Assembly: GCA_013286235.1 (NCBI GenBank)
Contig: JABDGE010000028.1
Span: 1,825 to 40,066, forward strand
Reading direction: 5' to 3'
Length of the DNA stretch: 38,242 bases
From: Bacteroidota bacterium
GTDB lineage: Bacteria > Bacteroidota > Bacteroidia > Sphingobacteriales > Sphingobacteriaceae
Below are positions 23,932 to 32,000 of this stretch, one piece after another (the stretch's first letter is position 1; every line of letters begins with the position of its first letter). The notes under the pieces were generated by a model. That model was not told where the DNA came from. It saw nothing but the letters and a program-made list of their open reading frames with translations, and searched no databases. The translations under genes and the position numbers were made by a program.

Positions 23932-25071
23932 TCAATGCCTGTCCAAAGAGTTTAAACAAATAACCGGGATCGCTATATTAATGCTTACATAGAAAATAAA
24001 CGTGATCACAAACGTGATCCATTTATTTAATGAATTTAGTTCCGGGTTATTCCTTAAAATATACCTGATAGCCGTTTCCCTGCCGGCAATCAATAGAACC
24101 GTTATCAAGCTGACGTCGTTTACGATTTCGGCGACCGAAATGCCCGTTGTTGAGGGGATCCTCGACATGATAATATTCAATGTTGCGGCAGCGAAAAACA
24201 GGCTGCCAACAATCACCCTCATTTTGTCGTTCTCAGCGGCAAAAAAGGATAAGAAACCCAAAAGGGCGGCTATATACAGTGTGATGAATGCTTTCAGGTA
24301 GATGCTGATGCCTCCCCTTTTTATAAAAAGCGCGAACCTTAATTGCGAAGCAGTATTGCGCTGATTTTGATTGATGCGGGGATCGCCCAGGGACGATTTT
24401 ATGGTATGGGGTTTTGACAGTATAAAATTTCGGGCTATTTCAAAACCGGCAACCGACACGCGGCTGCTTACATTTGAATTAGCCGAATCGGGCGAGAAGG
24501 CAAGCCGGTGTATATCATAAACAGTGCTCTCCAATTGTATCATCAACAGGTAATTATCCAGCGGATATAGGGCAATATCGAAAAATTTGGTGGTTGAGCC
24601 CACCATATGCAATAGCACGTAAGCGGAATCGCCTTTATTGTTCACGTAAAATGTGCGCGTTTCAATGTGCTCAATGGATCCATTTACAATTCTTACGGGG
24701 GCGTTTTCGAGCCTTATAGCGCCCTTAACCGAATCCTTCAGATTAATAAACTCAATCTTTTTTGGGTTCCATTTAAACCAGGCATAAAATTCATAGCTCC
24801 ACCGGGCGTGTACGATATCAAAATCCTGGATGCGGTCCAAATAGACACCGCCAGTCACCTGCCCGGGTTTTGATTCTTTTACCTGGGCCCAATCTATCTT
24901 TGTGAGCCCGACATCGTTTTTTATTGGGCTTAATTCAGCCTCCTTCCGCTGTTGATTCTCCGCAATAATTTCTTTAATGTAATTATGGCAATAGATAAAT
25001 AAAATCGTGAGGACGACGGCTTGAGACAGCCCGATAAGGGCGCCTTTAATAATGGTTGGTTTTGAAAACAC
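23932..25071 (-). CDS. Putative prokaryotic pentameric ligand-gated ion channel homologue (Cys-loop receptor superfamily)
   Basis: A 379-residue membrane protein. Residues 8-30 are one hydrophobic segment (signal anchor or signal peptide) and 72-250 are a beta-rich periplasmic domain. Four helices follow at ~256-279, 283-303, 313-333 and 349-373. This is the pLGIC layout. Local agreements with ELIC/GLIC-type channels support it: a first strand GVYLDRIQDFDIVHARW then YEFYAWFKW, IEFIN, the FDIALYPLDNYLLMIQLE segment (in the place of the F-P-F-D of the Cys-loop tip), and RIPSTTG after helix 2, where ELIC has PRLPYTT. It lacks the Cys-loop cysteines, as prokaryotic members do. The M3-M4 loop is short. 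The ~45-residue charged linker before the beta domain is unusual. Ligand and ion are unknown. The family call is by eye only. Confidence 0.65.
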   Translation of the reverse strand: MFSKPTIIKGALIGLSQAVVLTILFIYCHNYIKEIIAENQQRKEAELSPIKNDVGLTKIDWAQVKESKPGQVTGGVYLDRIQDFDIVHARWSYEFYAWFKWNPKKIEFINLKDSVKGAIRLENAPVRIVNGSIEHIETRTFYVNNKGDSAYVLLHMVGSTTKFFDIALYPLDNYLLMIQLESTVYDIHRLAFSPDSANSNVSSRVSVAGFEIARNFILSKPHTIKSSLGDPRINQNQRNTASQLRFALFIKRGGISIYLKAFITLYIAALLGFLSFFAAENDKMRVIVGSLFFAAATLNIIMSRIPSTTGISVAEIVNDVSLITVLLIAGRETAIRYILRNNPELNSLNKWITFVITFIFYVSINIAIPVICLNSLDRH

Positions 25072-25251
25072 GCAGCAAATTAATCGTTAATATGCTAAAA
25101 AGCAAATGCTGCCGTTTTCCGGGAATTCAACGCTAAAAGGTGGACAACGGCTGCTCCAGGTACAGTAAACAATCCGGGATAGTATTTGGATAAAAATAGC
25201 AAGCTAACATAAGTGCAAAACCATTATTTTCGTTCGCCCAATATTACCTGT

Positions 25252-26598
25252 ATGAAGAGATTAATTTGCCTGCTGTCACTCACAGCAGTTTGCGCGGCAT
25301 CATTTTGCCAGTCATCGGCGCCTAAAATCAAACAAGTTATCGATGGCCATCCCGCCTGGATCATGAACGGGAATATTTACGAGGTAAACGTTCGCCAGTA
25401 CACCCCCCAGGGGACCTTCAATGCATTTTCCAAACACCTCGTTCGTTTAAAAAACATGGGTGTACAAACGCTTTGGTTTATGCCGATAAACCCTATCAGC
25501 AAGGTTGGGCGCAAAGGGAAGCTTGGCAGTTATTATGCGGTGGAAAATTACACGGCTGTTAACCCCGAATTCGGTAATATAAACGACTTTAAAGTATTGG
25601 TGTCGAAGGCCCATGCGCTGGGCATGAAGGTGGTAATTGACTGGGTGCCCAACCATACCGGCGCCGATAACGTTTGGCTAACAACCCACCCTGATTTTTT
25701 TGTTAAAGACAGCACCGGCAAGGCCGCCGTTCCTTACAACTGGTCCGACGTGCGCCAGCTCGACTATAAGAACGTGGTGATGCAGGACAGCATGATCGCT
25801 GCCATGAAATTCTGGATGCGTACCTGTAATATCGACGGCTTCCGCTGCGACGTGGCCTGGAACGTTCCCGGAACGTTCTGGAAGAGATGCATCACCGAAT
25901 TGCGGAAAAAGAAATACATTTTTATGCTTGCCGAAGGGGATAAAACCTACCTGCATCCCTCCGGCTTTGATGCTACCTACTCCTGGGAGCTCTTCCATGC
26001 CATGACCCAGGTGGCAAAAGGCAAACTTCCGGCCACAGCGCTCGACAGCGTAGAGGCGAAGTACGGGAAACAATATCCCAAAAACGCGCTGGAAATGTTA
26101 TTCACCAGCAACCACGACGAAAACAGCGACAACAAAGCCGACTACGGCATTTTTCCCGGGCCGGTGCATGCGCCGTTTGCCGTATTCACCTTTACCATGC
26201 CCCATAATGTGCCCCTGATCTATAGCGGCCAGGAAGAACCGATCTTACGGGCCATCCGGTTTTTTGATAAGGATACCATCGTATTCAAAAATTTTGCGAG
26301 GGCGCCGTTTTATAAAACCCTCATCGCCATGAGGAAGAATAATATTGCCCTTTCGCCGGAAGCTTCATTCCGCAAAGTTCATTTAGGCGATGACAAGGCC
26401 GTTTACGCATTTGCAAGAGAGAAAGCCGGCAAAAAAGTCCTGGTTATTCTGAATTTGTCGGCGGCCCCGCAAACTATAACGCTTACCGATGGCGGCCTGA
26501 TGGGCAACCCATACAATGTATTCGGGCATAAAAGGGCGCGGTTAACCGCCAAGCCCTGGACGATGGAGGCATGGGGTTATGCGATTTACGAATATTAA
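25252..26598 (+). CDS. Secreted GH13 alpha-amylase-family enzyme
   Basis: A 448-residue exported enzyme (signal peptide 1-20, ending ASFCQ). It acts on alpha-glucosidic linkages outside the cytoplasm. All four GH13 motifs are present: VVIDWVPNHTG (D130, H135), GFRCDVAWN (nucleophile D200), LAEGD (acid/base E228) and TSNHDEN (transition-state D289). The C-terminal ~75 residues are the beta-sandwich domain C. The ATG at 25252 fits the signal peptide; an in-frame start at 25213 adds an unneeded leader. Domain B is short. There is no SusC/SusD or MalR gene nearby, so it is not in a classical starch-utilisation locus. Exact specificity is not set. Confidence 0.93.
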   Translation: MKRLICLLSLTAVCAASFCQSSAPKIKQVIDGHPAWIMNGNIYEVNVRQYTPQGTFNAFSKHLVRLKNMGVQTLWFMPINPISKVGRKGKLGSYYAVENYTAVNPEFGNINDFKVLVSKAHALGMKVVIDWVPNHTGADNVWLTTHPDFFVKDSTGKAAVPYNWSDVRQLDYKNVVMQDSMIAAMKFWMRTCNIDGFRCDVAWNVPGTFWKRCITELRKKKYIFMLAEGDKTYLHPSGFDATYSWELFHAMTQVAKGKLPATALDSVEAKYGKQYPKNALEMLFTSNHDENSDNKADYGIFPGPVHAPFAVFTFTMPHNVPLIYSGQEEPILRAIRFFDKDTIVFKNFARAPFYKTLIAMRKNNIALSPEASFRKVHLGDDKAVYAFAREKAGKKVLVILNLSAAPQTITLTDGGLMGNPYNVFGHKRARLTAKPWTMEAWGYAIYEY

Positions 26599-26703
26599 AG
26601 GCTTAGTTGGCAGTTAGGAGTGGGCTCCCGATAGCCATAGGGATTGCAGGGTAATCTAAATATCTCTAACTTAGTCGCTCGTCGAATCAACTACCGTTAC
26701 TAA

Positions 26704-27006
26704 ATGATTTATTATACCCAATTGATCTACATAAAGCCGGGATGTGAGCAGGAATTCCATGCTTTCGAGGACAAAGTGCTACCCCTTTTGCAGAACCATA
26801 ATGGAGAACTGGTTTACCGTGTAAGGCCTCCGGAAAGCGCATTTATAGCAGGCACCCGCGAATTGCCTTACGAGATCCATTTGGTGACCTTCGGCAGCAA
26901 AGCAGATTTTGAAGGTTATAAAACCGATCCCAAACGCCTTGAATTTATGGACATGAAAAACAGATCGGTGGAAAAGATCACCCTTATTGAAGGTTTTGAA
27001 TTGTGA
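26704..27006 (+). CDS. DUF1330-like dimeric alpha/beta-barrel protein
   Basis: A 100-residue protein of the ferredoxin-like/antibiotic-monooxygenase superfamily, closest to DUF1330. It opens with a YYTQLIYIKPGCEQEFHAFE strand and helix and has the family piece PYEIHLVTFGSKADFEGY. Members form dimers and may bind small ligands; most have no known role. It has no signal peptide and stands alone ~105 bases after the amylase. Confidence 0.7.
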   Translation: MIYYTQLIYIKPGCEQEFHAFEDKVLPLLQNHNGELVYRVRPPESAFIAGTRELPYEIHLVTFGSKADFEGYKTDPKRLEFMDMKNRSVEKITLIEGFEL

Positions 27007-27118
27007 TACTCCCAGATGTTGTATCAATCACGGAATGACGTTTAGCTCCGAGTCGAAAGCGGCAATTCAGAAAACACAATTTGACTTAGGATTTAAGACT
27101 TACGGCTTTTGACTTAAA

Positions 27119-27601
27119 TCACCGGTTAATCTCCACCAACAGTACCCACGAATCCACCAGCGCTTTAATAAACGAAACGGTAATACCGGGTATAAGGCAA
27201 TAAAACCCGATGGGAGAATTGTTCAGCAAAAATATACCCCCGGCAATGTAAGGCAGGATTGCTAATTGGGTGAAACATATGTTTTGCAGATAGTGCACTT
27301 TATAAAGCTTTTCCACACTCCGGTACATGATGATGTCCATCCGGGTGGTTACAGCCCAAACAATAAGCGCTACAGCTGCCAGCTCACAGCCAAGCAGGCT
27401 CGGCGATTGACCCGGAATAAGGCAAAACGAACCGCTGACGAGGATATTGCTCAACAAAATAAGCGACTCCAGGGCGCGTCCCGGCAAATGCTTGCCCGCC
27501 AGTATTTGCTTGAGGTTAAGCGAAACGCTCACAAAAATAAGCCCCGTCAGCGCTGCCGCCCCACCCGCTGTGGCTATAAAGTAGTTGGCCCATTGCCCCA
27601 T
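27119..27601 (-). CDS. Small integral membrane protein
   Basis: A 160-residue protein with about five membrane segments (~7-28, 42-62, 66-84, 102-124, 132-155). It starts MGQWANYFIATAGGAAALTG, a Gly/Ala-rich opening helix. There is no catalytic or transport motif I recognise. It is convergent with the DUF1330-like gene. Confidence 0.65.
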   Translation of the reverse strand: MGQWANYFIATAGGAAALTGLIFVSVSLNLKQILAGKHLPGRALESLILLSNILVSGSFCLIPGQSPSLLGCELAAVALIVWAVTTRMDIIMYRSVEKLYKVHYLQNICFTQLAILPYIAGGIFLLNNSPIGFYCLIPGITVSFIKALVDSWVLLVEINR

Positions 27602-27603
27602 GA

Positions 27604-27846
27604 CCTGAAAAATTAATAAACACTAATTAATAAACACTAATTATCACGAATTTAGGCGAATTTCACGAATTAAAATGGACACTAATTAGCTCGAATTTAA
27701 TCGAATTTCACGAATTTAAGTACCGCCTTCTTTTTAAGCCTGTTTTTACGGAAACACAAGTCGTAGCGCCTTTCGGTCCCGATTGCTATTGGGATTCGGA
27801 CTAATCCCCAGTCTCAAATCTCATATCTCAAATCTCATATCTCAAC
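27604..27846. repeat. Repeat-filled intergenic region: cgaatttcac words, 7-bp atctca array
   Basis: aataaacactaatt occurs twice in a row (27610-27642). cgaatttcacgaatt-type words then recur up to 27719. At 27764-27800 lies a cggtcccgattgctattgggattcggact unit related to 14004-14031. Finally, 7-bp units atctcaa/atctcat run at 27809-27846. No gene is seen. Confidence 0.8.
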
Positions 27847-27887
27847 GGCTTTTTCCGTAATTTCAACACCTGAATTAATTGGCGCCA

Positions 27888-28865
27888 ATGAAATACTTTT
27901 TAAGCTGTGATTGGGGTACGTCGTCGTTAAGGCTGCGCCTCGCCGACATTGGTACCGGTGAGGTTTTGGCCGAAGAATCGTCAGGCGAAGGTATTGCCGC
28001 AACATTTGACGAATGGCAAAAAAGCGGCGAACCGGAAGAAAATAAGGCCGCCTTTTACCTGGATAAGCTAAACAAGCATATCGAAGCGATAAAAAGCAAA
28101 ACGCACATGCCCTTGCAGGGGATAAAGCTTGTCATTTCGGGAATGGCGTCGTCATCCCTCGGTTTTGTCGATGTGCCCTACAGCGACGTTCCTGTGGCGC
28201 TGGATGGATCGGGCGTCAAAACTGCGGTAATAAACGAAGGTCAGAATCATCCCTTTGATACATTGGTCATAGGCGGCGTAAAGACGGAATCCGACGTTAT
28301 CCGCGGGGAAGAGACGCAACTGATGGGGGCCATAGCCGCTTTAGCCAAAGATAGCGTTGTAAACGTTGAGCTCTTTATCTTTCCCGGCACGCATTCAAAA
28401 CATCTCCGGGTAACAGACAATTTGCTAACCGGCTTTAAAACCTATATGACCGGTGAAGTTTTTAATTTGCTCGCAAATCACAGCATTTTGAAAGCTTCTG
28501 TCGACACCGGGGGGATGTGGTCGTTGCCTGATTTCCTGAAAGGCGTGCGCGAAACAAAGACAACCAACCTGCTGCATGCTATTTTTCAGGTTCGAACGAA
28601 TCAATTATTTGATGTTAACACAAAAAGCGAAAACTATCATTACTTAAGTGGATTGCTGATCGGTCGGGAGTTGATCGATTTGGCCGAATCCGGTGAGCAG
28701 TCCATTTGCCTGGTCGCAGGCGGCGTTTTGGCGGTATATTACCTTGCAGCGTTAAAAGAGCTCCTGCCAAAGGCGAATATCGCTGTTTTATTCGCAGAAC
28801 GAGCCGATAACACCGTGGTGCAGGGCCAGTTAAGGATCGCAAAGCATTTAAACTTTTTTGCATGA
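27888..28865 (+). CDS. dgoK: 2-dehydro-3-deoxygalactonokinase
   Basis: DgoK phosphorylates 2-keto-3-deoxy-D-galactonate at C6 with ATP, the second-to-last step of the De Ley-Doudoroff galactonate pathway. The 325-residue protein belongs to the sugar-kinase/actin-like fold: residues ~7-18 (CDWGTSSLRLRL) are the phosphate-1 motif, FPGTHSKH (about 168-175) is a hallmark of DgoK, and the C-terminal LVAGGVLAVYYLAAL contains the adenosine motif. The ATG at 27888 gives the usual N-terminus; an in-frame TTG at 27879 is less likely. Its stop overlaps the aldolase start by four bases (ATGA), so the two are translationally coupled. Confidence 0.9.
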   Translation: MKYFLSCDWGTSSLRLRLADIGTGEVLAEESSGEGIAATFDEWQKSGEPEENKAAFYLDKLNKHIEAIKSKTHMPLQGIKLVISGMASSSLGFVDVPYSDVPVALDGSGVKTAVINEGQNHPFDTLVIGGVKTESDVIRGEETQLMGAIAALAKDSVVNVELFIFPGTHSKHLRVTDNLLTGFKTYMTGEVFNLLANHSILKASVDTGGMWSLPDFLKGVRETKTTNLLHAIFQVRTNQLFDVNTKSENYHYLSGLLIGRELIDLAESGEQSICLVAGGVLAVYYLAALKELLPKANIAVLFAERADNTVVQGQLRIAKHLNFFA

Positions 28866-29509
28866 ACAAATTTTCATTCGATCTATTTCAGCAAATGCCG
28901 GTGGTGGGCATCATGCGGAACGTGCCATTGGAGCATATACAATCCATCGCAGGCGTGTATCAGCGCTCCGGTTTAACCTGCCTGGAGATCACGATGAATT
29001 CGCCAGGCGCCGAAGATGCTATCATGCTGCTTTCCGAAGTTTTTGGCGATAAGCTGAACATCGGCGCCGGCACCGTATGCAGTATCGCCGATCTTGAAAA
29101 AGCCATTGCGGCCGGGGCTGGTTTTATCGTAACACCAATTATCAGCGAAGAAGTGATCAGCCATTGTGTGGCACAGCATATCCCGATATTCCCCGGGGCA
29201 TATACACCCTCCGAAATTTATAAAGCCTGGTCTTTAGGCGCCACCATGGTAAAGCTGTTTCCGGCAGGCGATATGAAACCATCGCGCCTGAAGGAAATAT
29301 TAGCCCCCTTAAACTTTGTCAGCCTGATGCCTACCGGCGGTGTAAGCCCCGAAAATTTTACCCACTGGTTTGCACATGGAGCTAAGGCTGCCGGCATGGG
29401 CAGCTACCTGTTTCCAAAAGATATTATCGCCGCGCAGGATTGGACAGCGCTGGGGAATATTTATACGTCTGTAGTTGAGAAATACCGGGATTTTATTGCC
29501 GGGACATGA
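28862..29509 (+). CDS. dgoA: 2-dehydro-3-deoxy-6-phosphogalactonate aldolase
   Basis: A class I aldolase that splits 2-keto-3-deoxy-6-phosphogalactonate into pyruvate and glyceraldehyde 3-phosphate. It belongs to the KDPG/KDPGal family (215 residues, single TIM barrel). Key residues: R19 in GIMRN, E42 in LEITMN, K131 in GATMVKLFPAG (Schiff-base lysine) and the phosphate loop MPTGGV. The KDPG aldolase EDA is a close relative, but adjacency to dgoK points to the galactonate pathway. The start overlaps the dgoK stop. The window has no galactonate dehydratase or transporter gene, so the supply of substrate is not visible here. Confidence 0.88.
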   Translation: MNKFSFDLFQQMPVVGIMRNVPLEHIQSIAGVYQRSGLTCLEITMNSPGAEDAIMLLSEVFGDKLNIGAGTVCSIADLEKAIAAGAGFIVTPIISEEVISHCVAQHIPIFPGAYTPSEIYKAWSLGATMVKLFPAGDMKPSRLKEILAPLNFVSLMPTGGVSPENFTHWFAHGAKAAGMGSYLFPKDIIAAQDWTALGNIYTSVVEKYRDFIAGT

Positions 29510-29591
29510 GCTGTTTCAACCTTACAAAGAAAGCGCCGGCGGCGCGATTAACCTCCTGCGCAAATCAGGGCCAACACATAAAAATAATGTT

Positions 29592-29793
29592 TGGCTTAAA
29601 TAGTTGGCGACAGGAGGCTCCGCTGGAGCCCTAAGCGTTATTTGTATGTGTTCTATAAACAGGCGACTCCTAACGGAGTCAAAATGGACTATGAAGAGCA
29701 AGCGATTGGCTCCAGAGCCCCCTGTCTATAGAAAAGACCGAAGAAGTTCAGTGCTCCGTTAGGAGCCTCCTATAACCGGACTATTTTGAGCCA
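29592..29793. mobile_element. Palindromic element with nested inverted repeats (MITE-like)
   Basis: The ends (tggcttaaatagt at 29592 and its near-complement ending agcca at 29793) form an imperfect ~30-bp terminal inverted repeat that includes aggaggctcc/ggagcctcct. An inner pair (29651-29663 and 29721-29733) is complementary with one mismatch. Small hairpins lie between, such as gactcc-taac-ggagtc (29665-29680) and ggctcc-gct-ggagcc (29616-29630). There is no ORF. The element occupies most of the 364-base gap between dgoA and ccmB. Confidence 0.7.
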
Positions 29794-29873
29794 GATTGTG
29801 CAGTACTATTTTAATGCGTTTACTTTTTGCCCCAGGGGCCGTTTGCAGAGCACATCATAAATGAGCCCCCCAA

Positions 29874-30557
29874 TCAATCACGCCAAAGAAAAGGGAATAA
29901 CAATAACGCTGTCGTTATCACAATGGCGTTGATCGCCAGCAGCACGCCCATCCCTCCATAGCTAAAACTGCGGCTGATGCCGTCCATGGCGTTTTTGCTG
30001 ATGCGGATGAGCAGTAGAATAACCGGGATCACGACGGGGAAACTTAAGATAGCCATCAGTGTTCCATTATTGCCTGCTTTTGAAGCGATGGCGGATATCA
30101 TGGTAAACACCGTGGAAAAGCTCATGCTCCCTAATAAAACAGCGGTGAAATACAGTAAAGGGTCGCCGATGGTATTGGTAAAGAAAATAAGGTAAACCAA
30201 CAGAGCGAGCACAATAAGCAGGGACATTAATAAAACATTATAGATGGTTTTCGAAAGAATGATAGCCTGGGGGCTGGCAATAGAATAATAGTATAGTAAT
30301 CGCCCTTTACCTTCCTGCAGAAAACTTTTGGCGATGGCGTTCACCGCCGCAAAAAGCATGATGATCCAAAACAAAACGTTCCATACAATGGGGTATCCCT
30401 GGGTGCCAGTGAATCCGCCGCTAAGGTTGAACGAGATATAACAAACAAATACAGTCGACACCACATAAAGCAACACGCCATTAAAGGCGTATTTTGACCG
30501 CCATTCGAGGAGTATCTCTTTTTTCAACAGGAACCAGGTTTGGTTGAGCAAATTCAT
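29874..30557 (-). CDS. ccmB: Heme exporter subunit CcmB
   Basis: CcmB is the membrane part of the CcmAB(C) complex for cytochrome c maturation. The 227-residue protein has six membrane segments, is of normal length and opens with LLKKEILLEWRSKYAFNGV, the conserved cytosolic start. The long FLQEGKGRLLYYYS loop after segment 2 and the FPVVIPVILLL helix are typical. It is the first gene of its strand here and has no neighbouring ccmA, ccmC or ccsA: the downstream side is a palindromic element and the dgo genes. The partners must be encoded elsewhere. Confidence 0.9.
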   Translation of the reverse strand: MNLLNQTWFLLKKEILLEWRSKYAFNGVLLYVVSTVFVCYISFNLSGGFTGTQGYPIVWNVLFWIIMLFAAVNAIAKSFLQEGKGRLLYYYSIASPQAIILSKTIYNVLLMSLLIVLALLVYLIFFTNTIGDPLLYFTAVLLGSMSFSTVFTMISAIASKAGNNGTLMAILSFPVVIPVILLLIRISKNAMDGISRSFSYGGMGVLLAINAIVITTALLLFPFLWRD

Positions 30558-30579
30558 TAAGCAAAGGTAATTTTTTATT

Positions 30580-30775
30580 AGTTCATTGGTTCAATAGTTC
30601 ATTGGTTCATTAGTTCAATAGTTCAATAGTTCTCCCGATAGCTATCGGGAGGTTCATTGGCTCATTAGCTCATTGGTTCAATAGTTCAATAGTTCATTAA
30701 TGAATGCCTCCGGCTATGAACTATGATCCATGAACTATGAACCTTCTCATATCTCATATCTCACATCTCACATCT
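30580..30775. repeat. Large mixed 7/8-bp periodic arrays with a 20-bp palindrome
   Basis: 8-bp units gttcattg/gttcatta/gttcaata fill 30580-30631 and 30652-30700. Between them is a perfect palindrome ctcccgatagctatcgggag (30632-30651). Then 7-bp units ctatgaa/ccatgaa (30713-30742) and ctcatat/ctcacat (30744-30775) follow. The gap separates ccmB from the alkyltransferase gene; no other feature is seen. Confidence 0.9.
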
Positions 30776-30832
30776 CAGATAGCGGTTTATTGGGATTCAA
30801 ATATTAATTTAGCGGGTACCATTCTATTGAAA

Positions 30833-31318
30833 ATGCCTGTTGCTTATTTTAAAACACCCATAGGTTTTGTGCGGATAACAGAGGAAGATGGATTTATTGC
30901 CTCCATTTACCTGCTGGACGGTGAGTTTGAGGTTGTGCCGCCTGAAACTGAACTTTTGGCCGATGCTATCGAACAGATGAACGAATATTTCAGGGGCGAA
31001 AGAAGATCATTTGACCTGCCGCTTAAACAGCGGGGATCGCCATTCCAGCAACAGGTTTGGGAGCAATTATCCAAGATTGAATATGGCAAAACCATCAGCT
31101 ACCTCCAGCAGTCTAAATTGATGGGTAACCCTTTGGGGATACGTGCAATTGCATCGGCCAACGGGAAAAACCACCTGGTCATTGTTGTTCCCTGTCACCG
31201 GGTTATCGGGTCGGATGGAAGCCTAACCGGCTTTGGCTGCGGTATCTGGCGAAAAAAATGGCTATTGGAACATGAAGCGAGGGTGATGGGGCAGGGGCAG
31301 ATGGAATTGGGGTTTTGA
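30833..31318 (+). CDS. ogt: Methylated-DNA--protein-cysteine S-methyltransferase
   Basis: This protein repairs O6-alkylguanine by transferring the alkyl group to its own cysteine. It has 161 residues with the active-site VPCHRVIG motif (C121), preceded by FQQQVWEQLSKIEYGKTISY, which is the helix-turn-helix used to enter the minor groove, and an IASANGKN segment. The ATG at 30833 is chosen; an in-frame start at 30737 would place 32 residues inside the repeat array. The N-terminal domain (~1-70) is short, as in Ogt. No ada regulator is nearby. Confidence 0.93.
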   Translation: MPVAYFKTPIGFVRITEEDGFIASIYLLDGEFEVVPPETELLADAIEQMNEYFRGERRSFDLPLKQRGSPFQQQVWEQLSKIEYGKTISYLQQSKLMGNPLGIRAIASANGKNHLVIVVPCHRVIGSDGSLTGFGCGIWRKKWLLEHEARVMGQGQMELGF

Positions 31319-31348
31319 AGGAGTATTTTTAGTGATTGTACAGGCCCC

Positions 31349-31412
31349 CAATCTGCATATCCGCAATCTACACATCCGCACATGCGCACATCTGCACATA
31401 CGCACATCTGCA
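31349..31412. repeat. 8-bp periodic array (atctgcac/atccgcac)
   Basis: About eight degenerate 8-bp units fill the gap between the convergent alkyltransferase and CheB-like genes. They match the array at 21731-21793. Confidence 0.85.
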
Positions 31413-32000
31413 CTAACTTTGCAGCAACTCAAATATCTCATCGGTGTTGAGAATATAATCTACTGCCCCGGCGTTTATTGCGGCGAGAGGCATTTCAGGC
31501 AATTCAGCTTCTTCAGGGTTTTGGGCGATGGTTAAGGCTCCGGCCTGTTTTAGCCTGAGCATCCCCCGGGCGCCGTCGGGATTTGCTCCTGACAGTAAAA
31601 TTGCCGTTGCTTTACCTTCGTAAACATCGGCCGCGCTCTCAAACGTTACATCAATGGATGGCTTGGAATACCACATAGCTTCGGAAACATCTAATCCGAA
31701 AAGGCCGTTCTTTTCAATAAGTGTATGGTAGTTTGCCGGAGCAATATAAATGGCGTTCGGCGTTATTTTGTCTTTGTCGCTTATTTCTTTGAGCGGGAGG
31801 CGGCTGTTGAGCGAAAACATTTTTTCAATCTCACTCTGGTGATTCTTTTTGCGGTGCATCACGATCACTACCGCCTTGTTGAGGCCGGGTGGCAAAATAC
31901 TCACAGCCTTAAATAATATTTTAAAGGCGCCCGCTGAACCCCCAAATAATAAAACCTCCGACCTCCTCCAGCGATCAATAAGGGATTTATCAGCTTTCAA
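31413..32000 (-). CDS. CheB-type methylesterase, catalytic domain only
   Basis: A 195-residue protein with the CheB catalytic fold and its Ser-His-Asp triad: S22 in GGSAGA, H49 in VMHRKKN and D142 in GANPDGA. CheB proteins remove methyl groups from glutamate residues of receptors. The receiver domain that normally precedes it is absent, so control must come from partners; the hybrid kinase two genes upstream has three receivers. The start overlaps the end of cheR by 11 bases, which couples translation. There are no chemoreceptors in the window, so the target is not a visible MCP. Confidence 0.9.
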   Translation of the reverse strand: MKADKSLIDRWRRSEVLLFGGSAGAFKILFKAVSILPPGLNKAVVIVMHRKKNHQSEIEKMFSLNSRLPLKEISDKDKITPNAIYIAPANYHTLIEKNGLFGLDVSEAMWYSKPSIDVTFESAADVYEGKATAILLSGANPDGARGMLRLKQAGALTIAQNPEEAELPEMPLAAINAGAVDYILNTDEIFELLQS

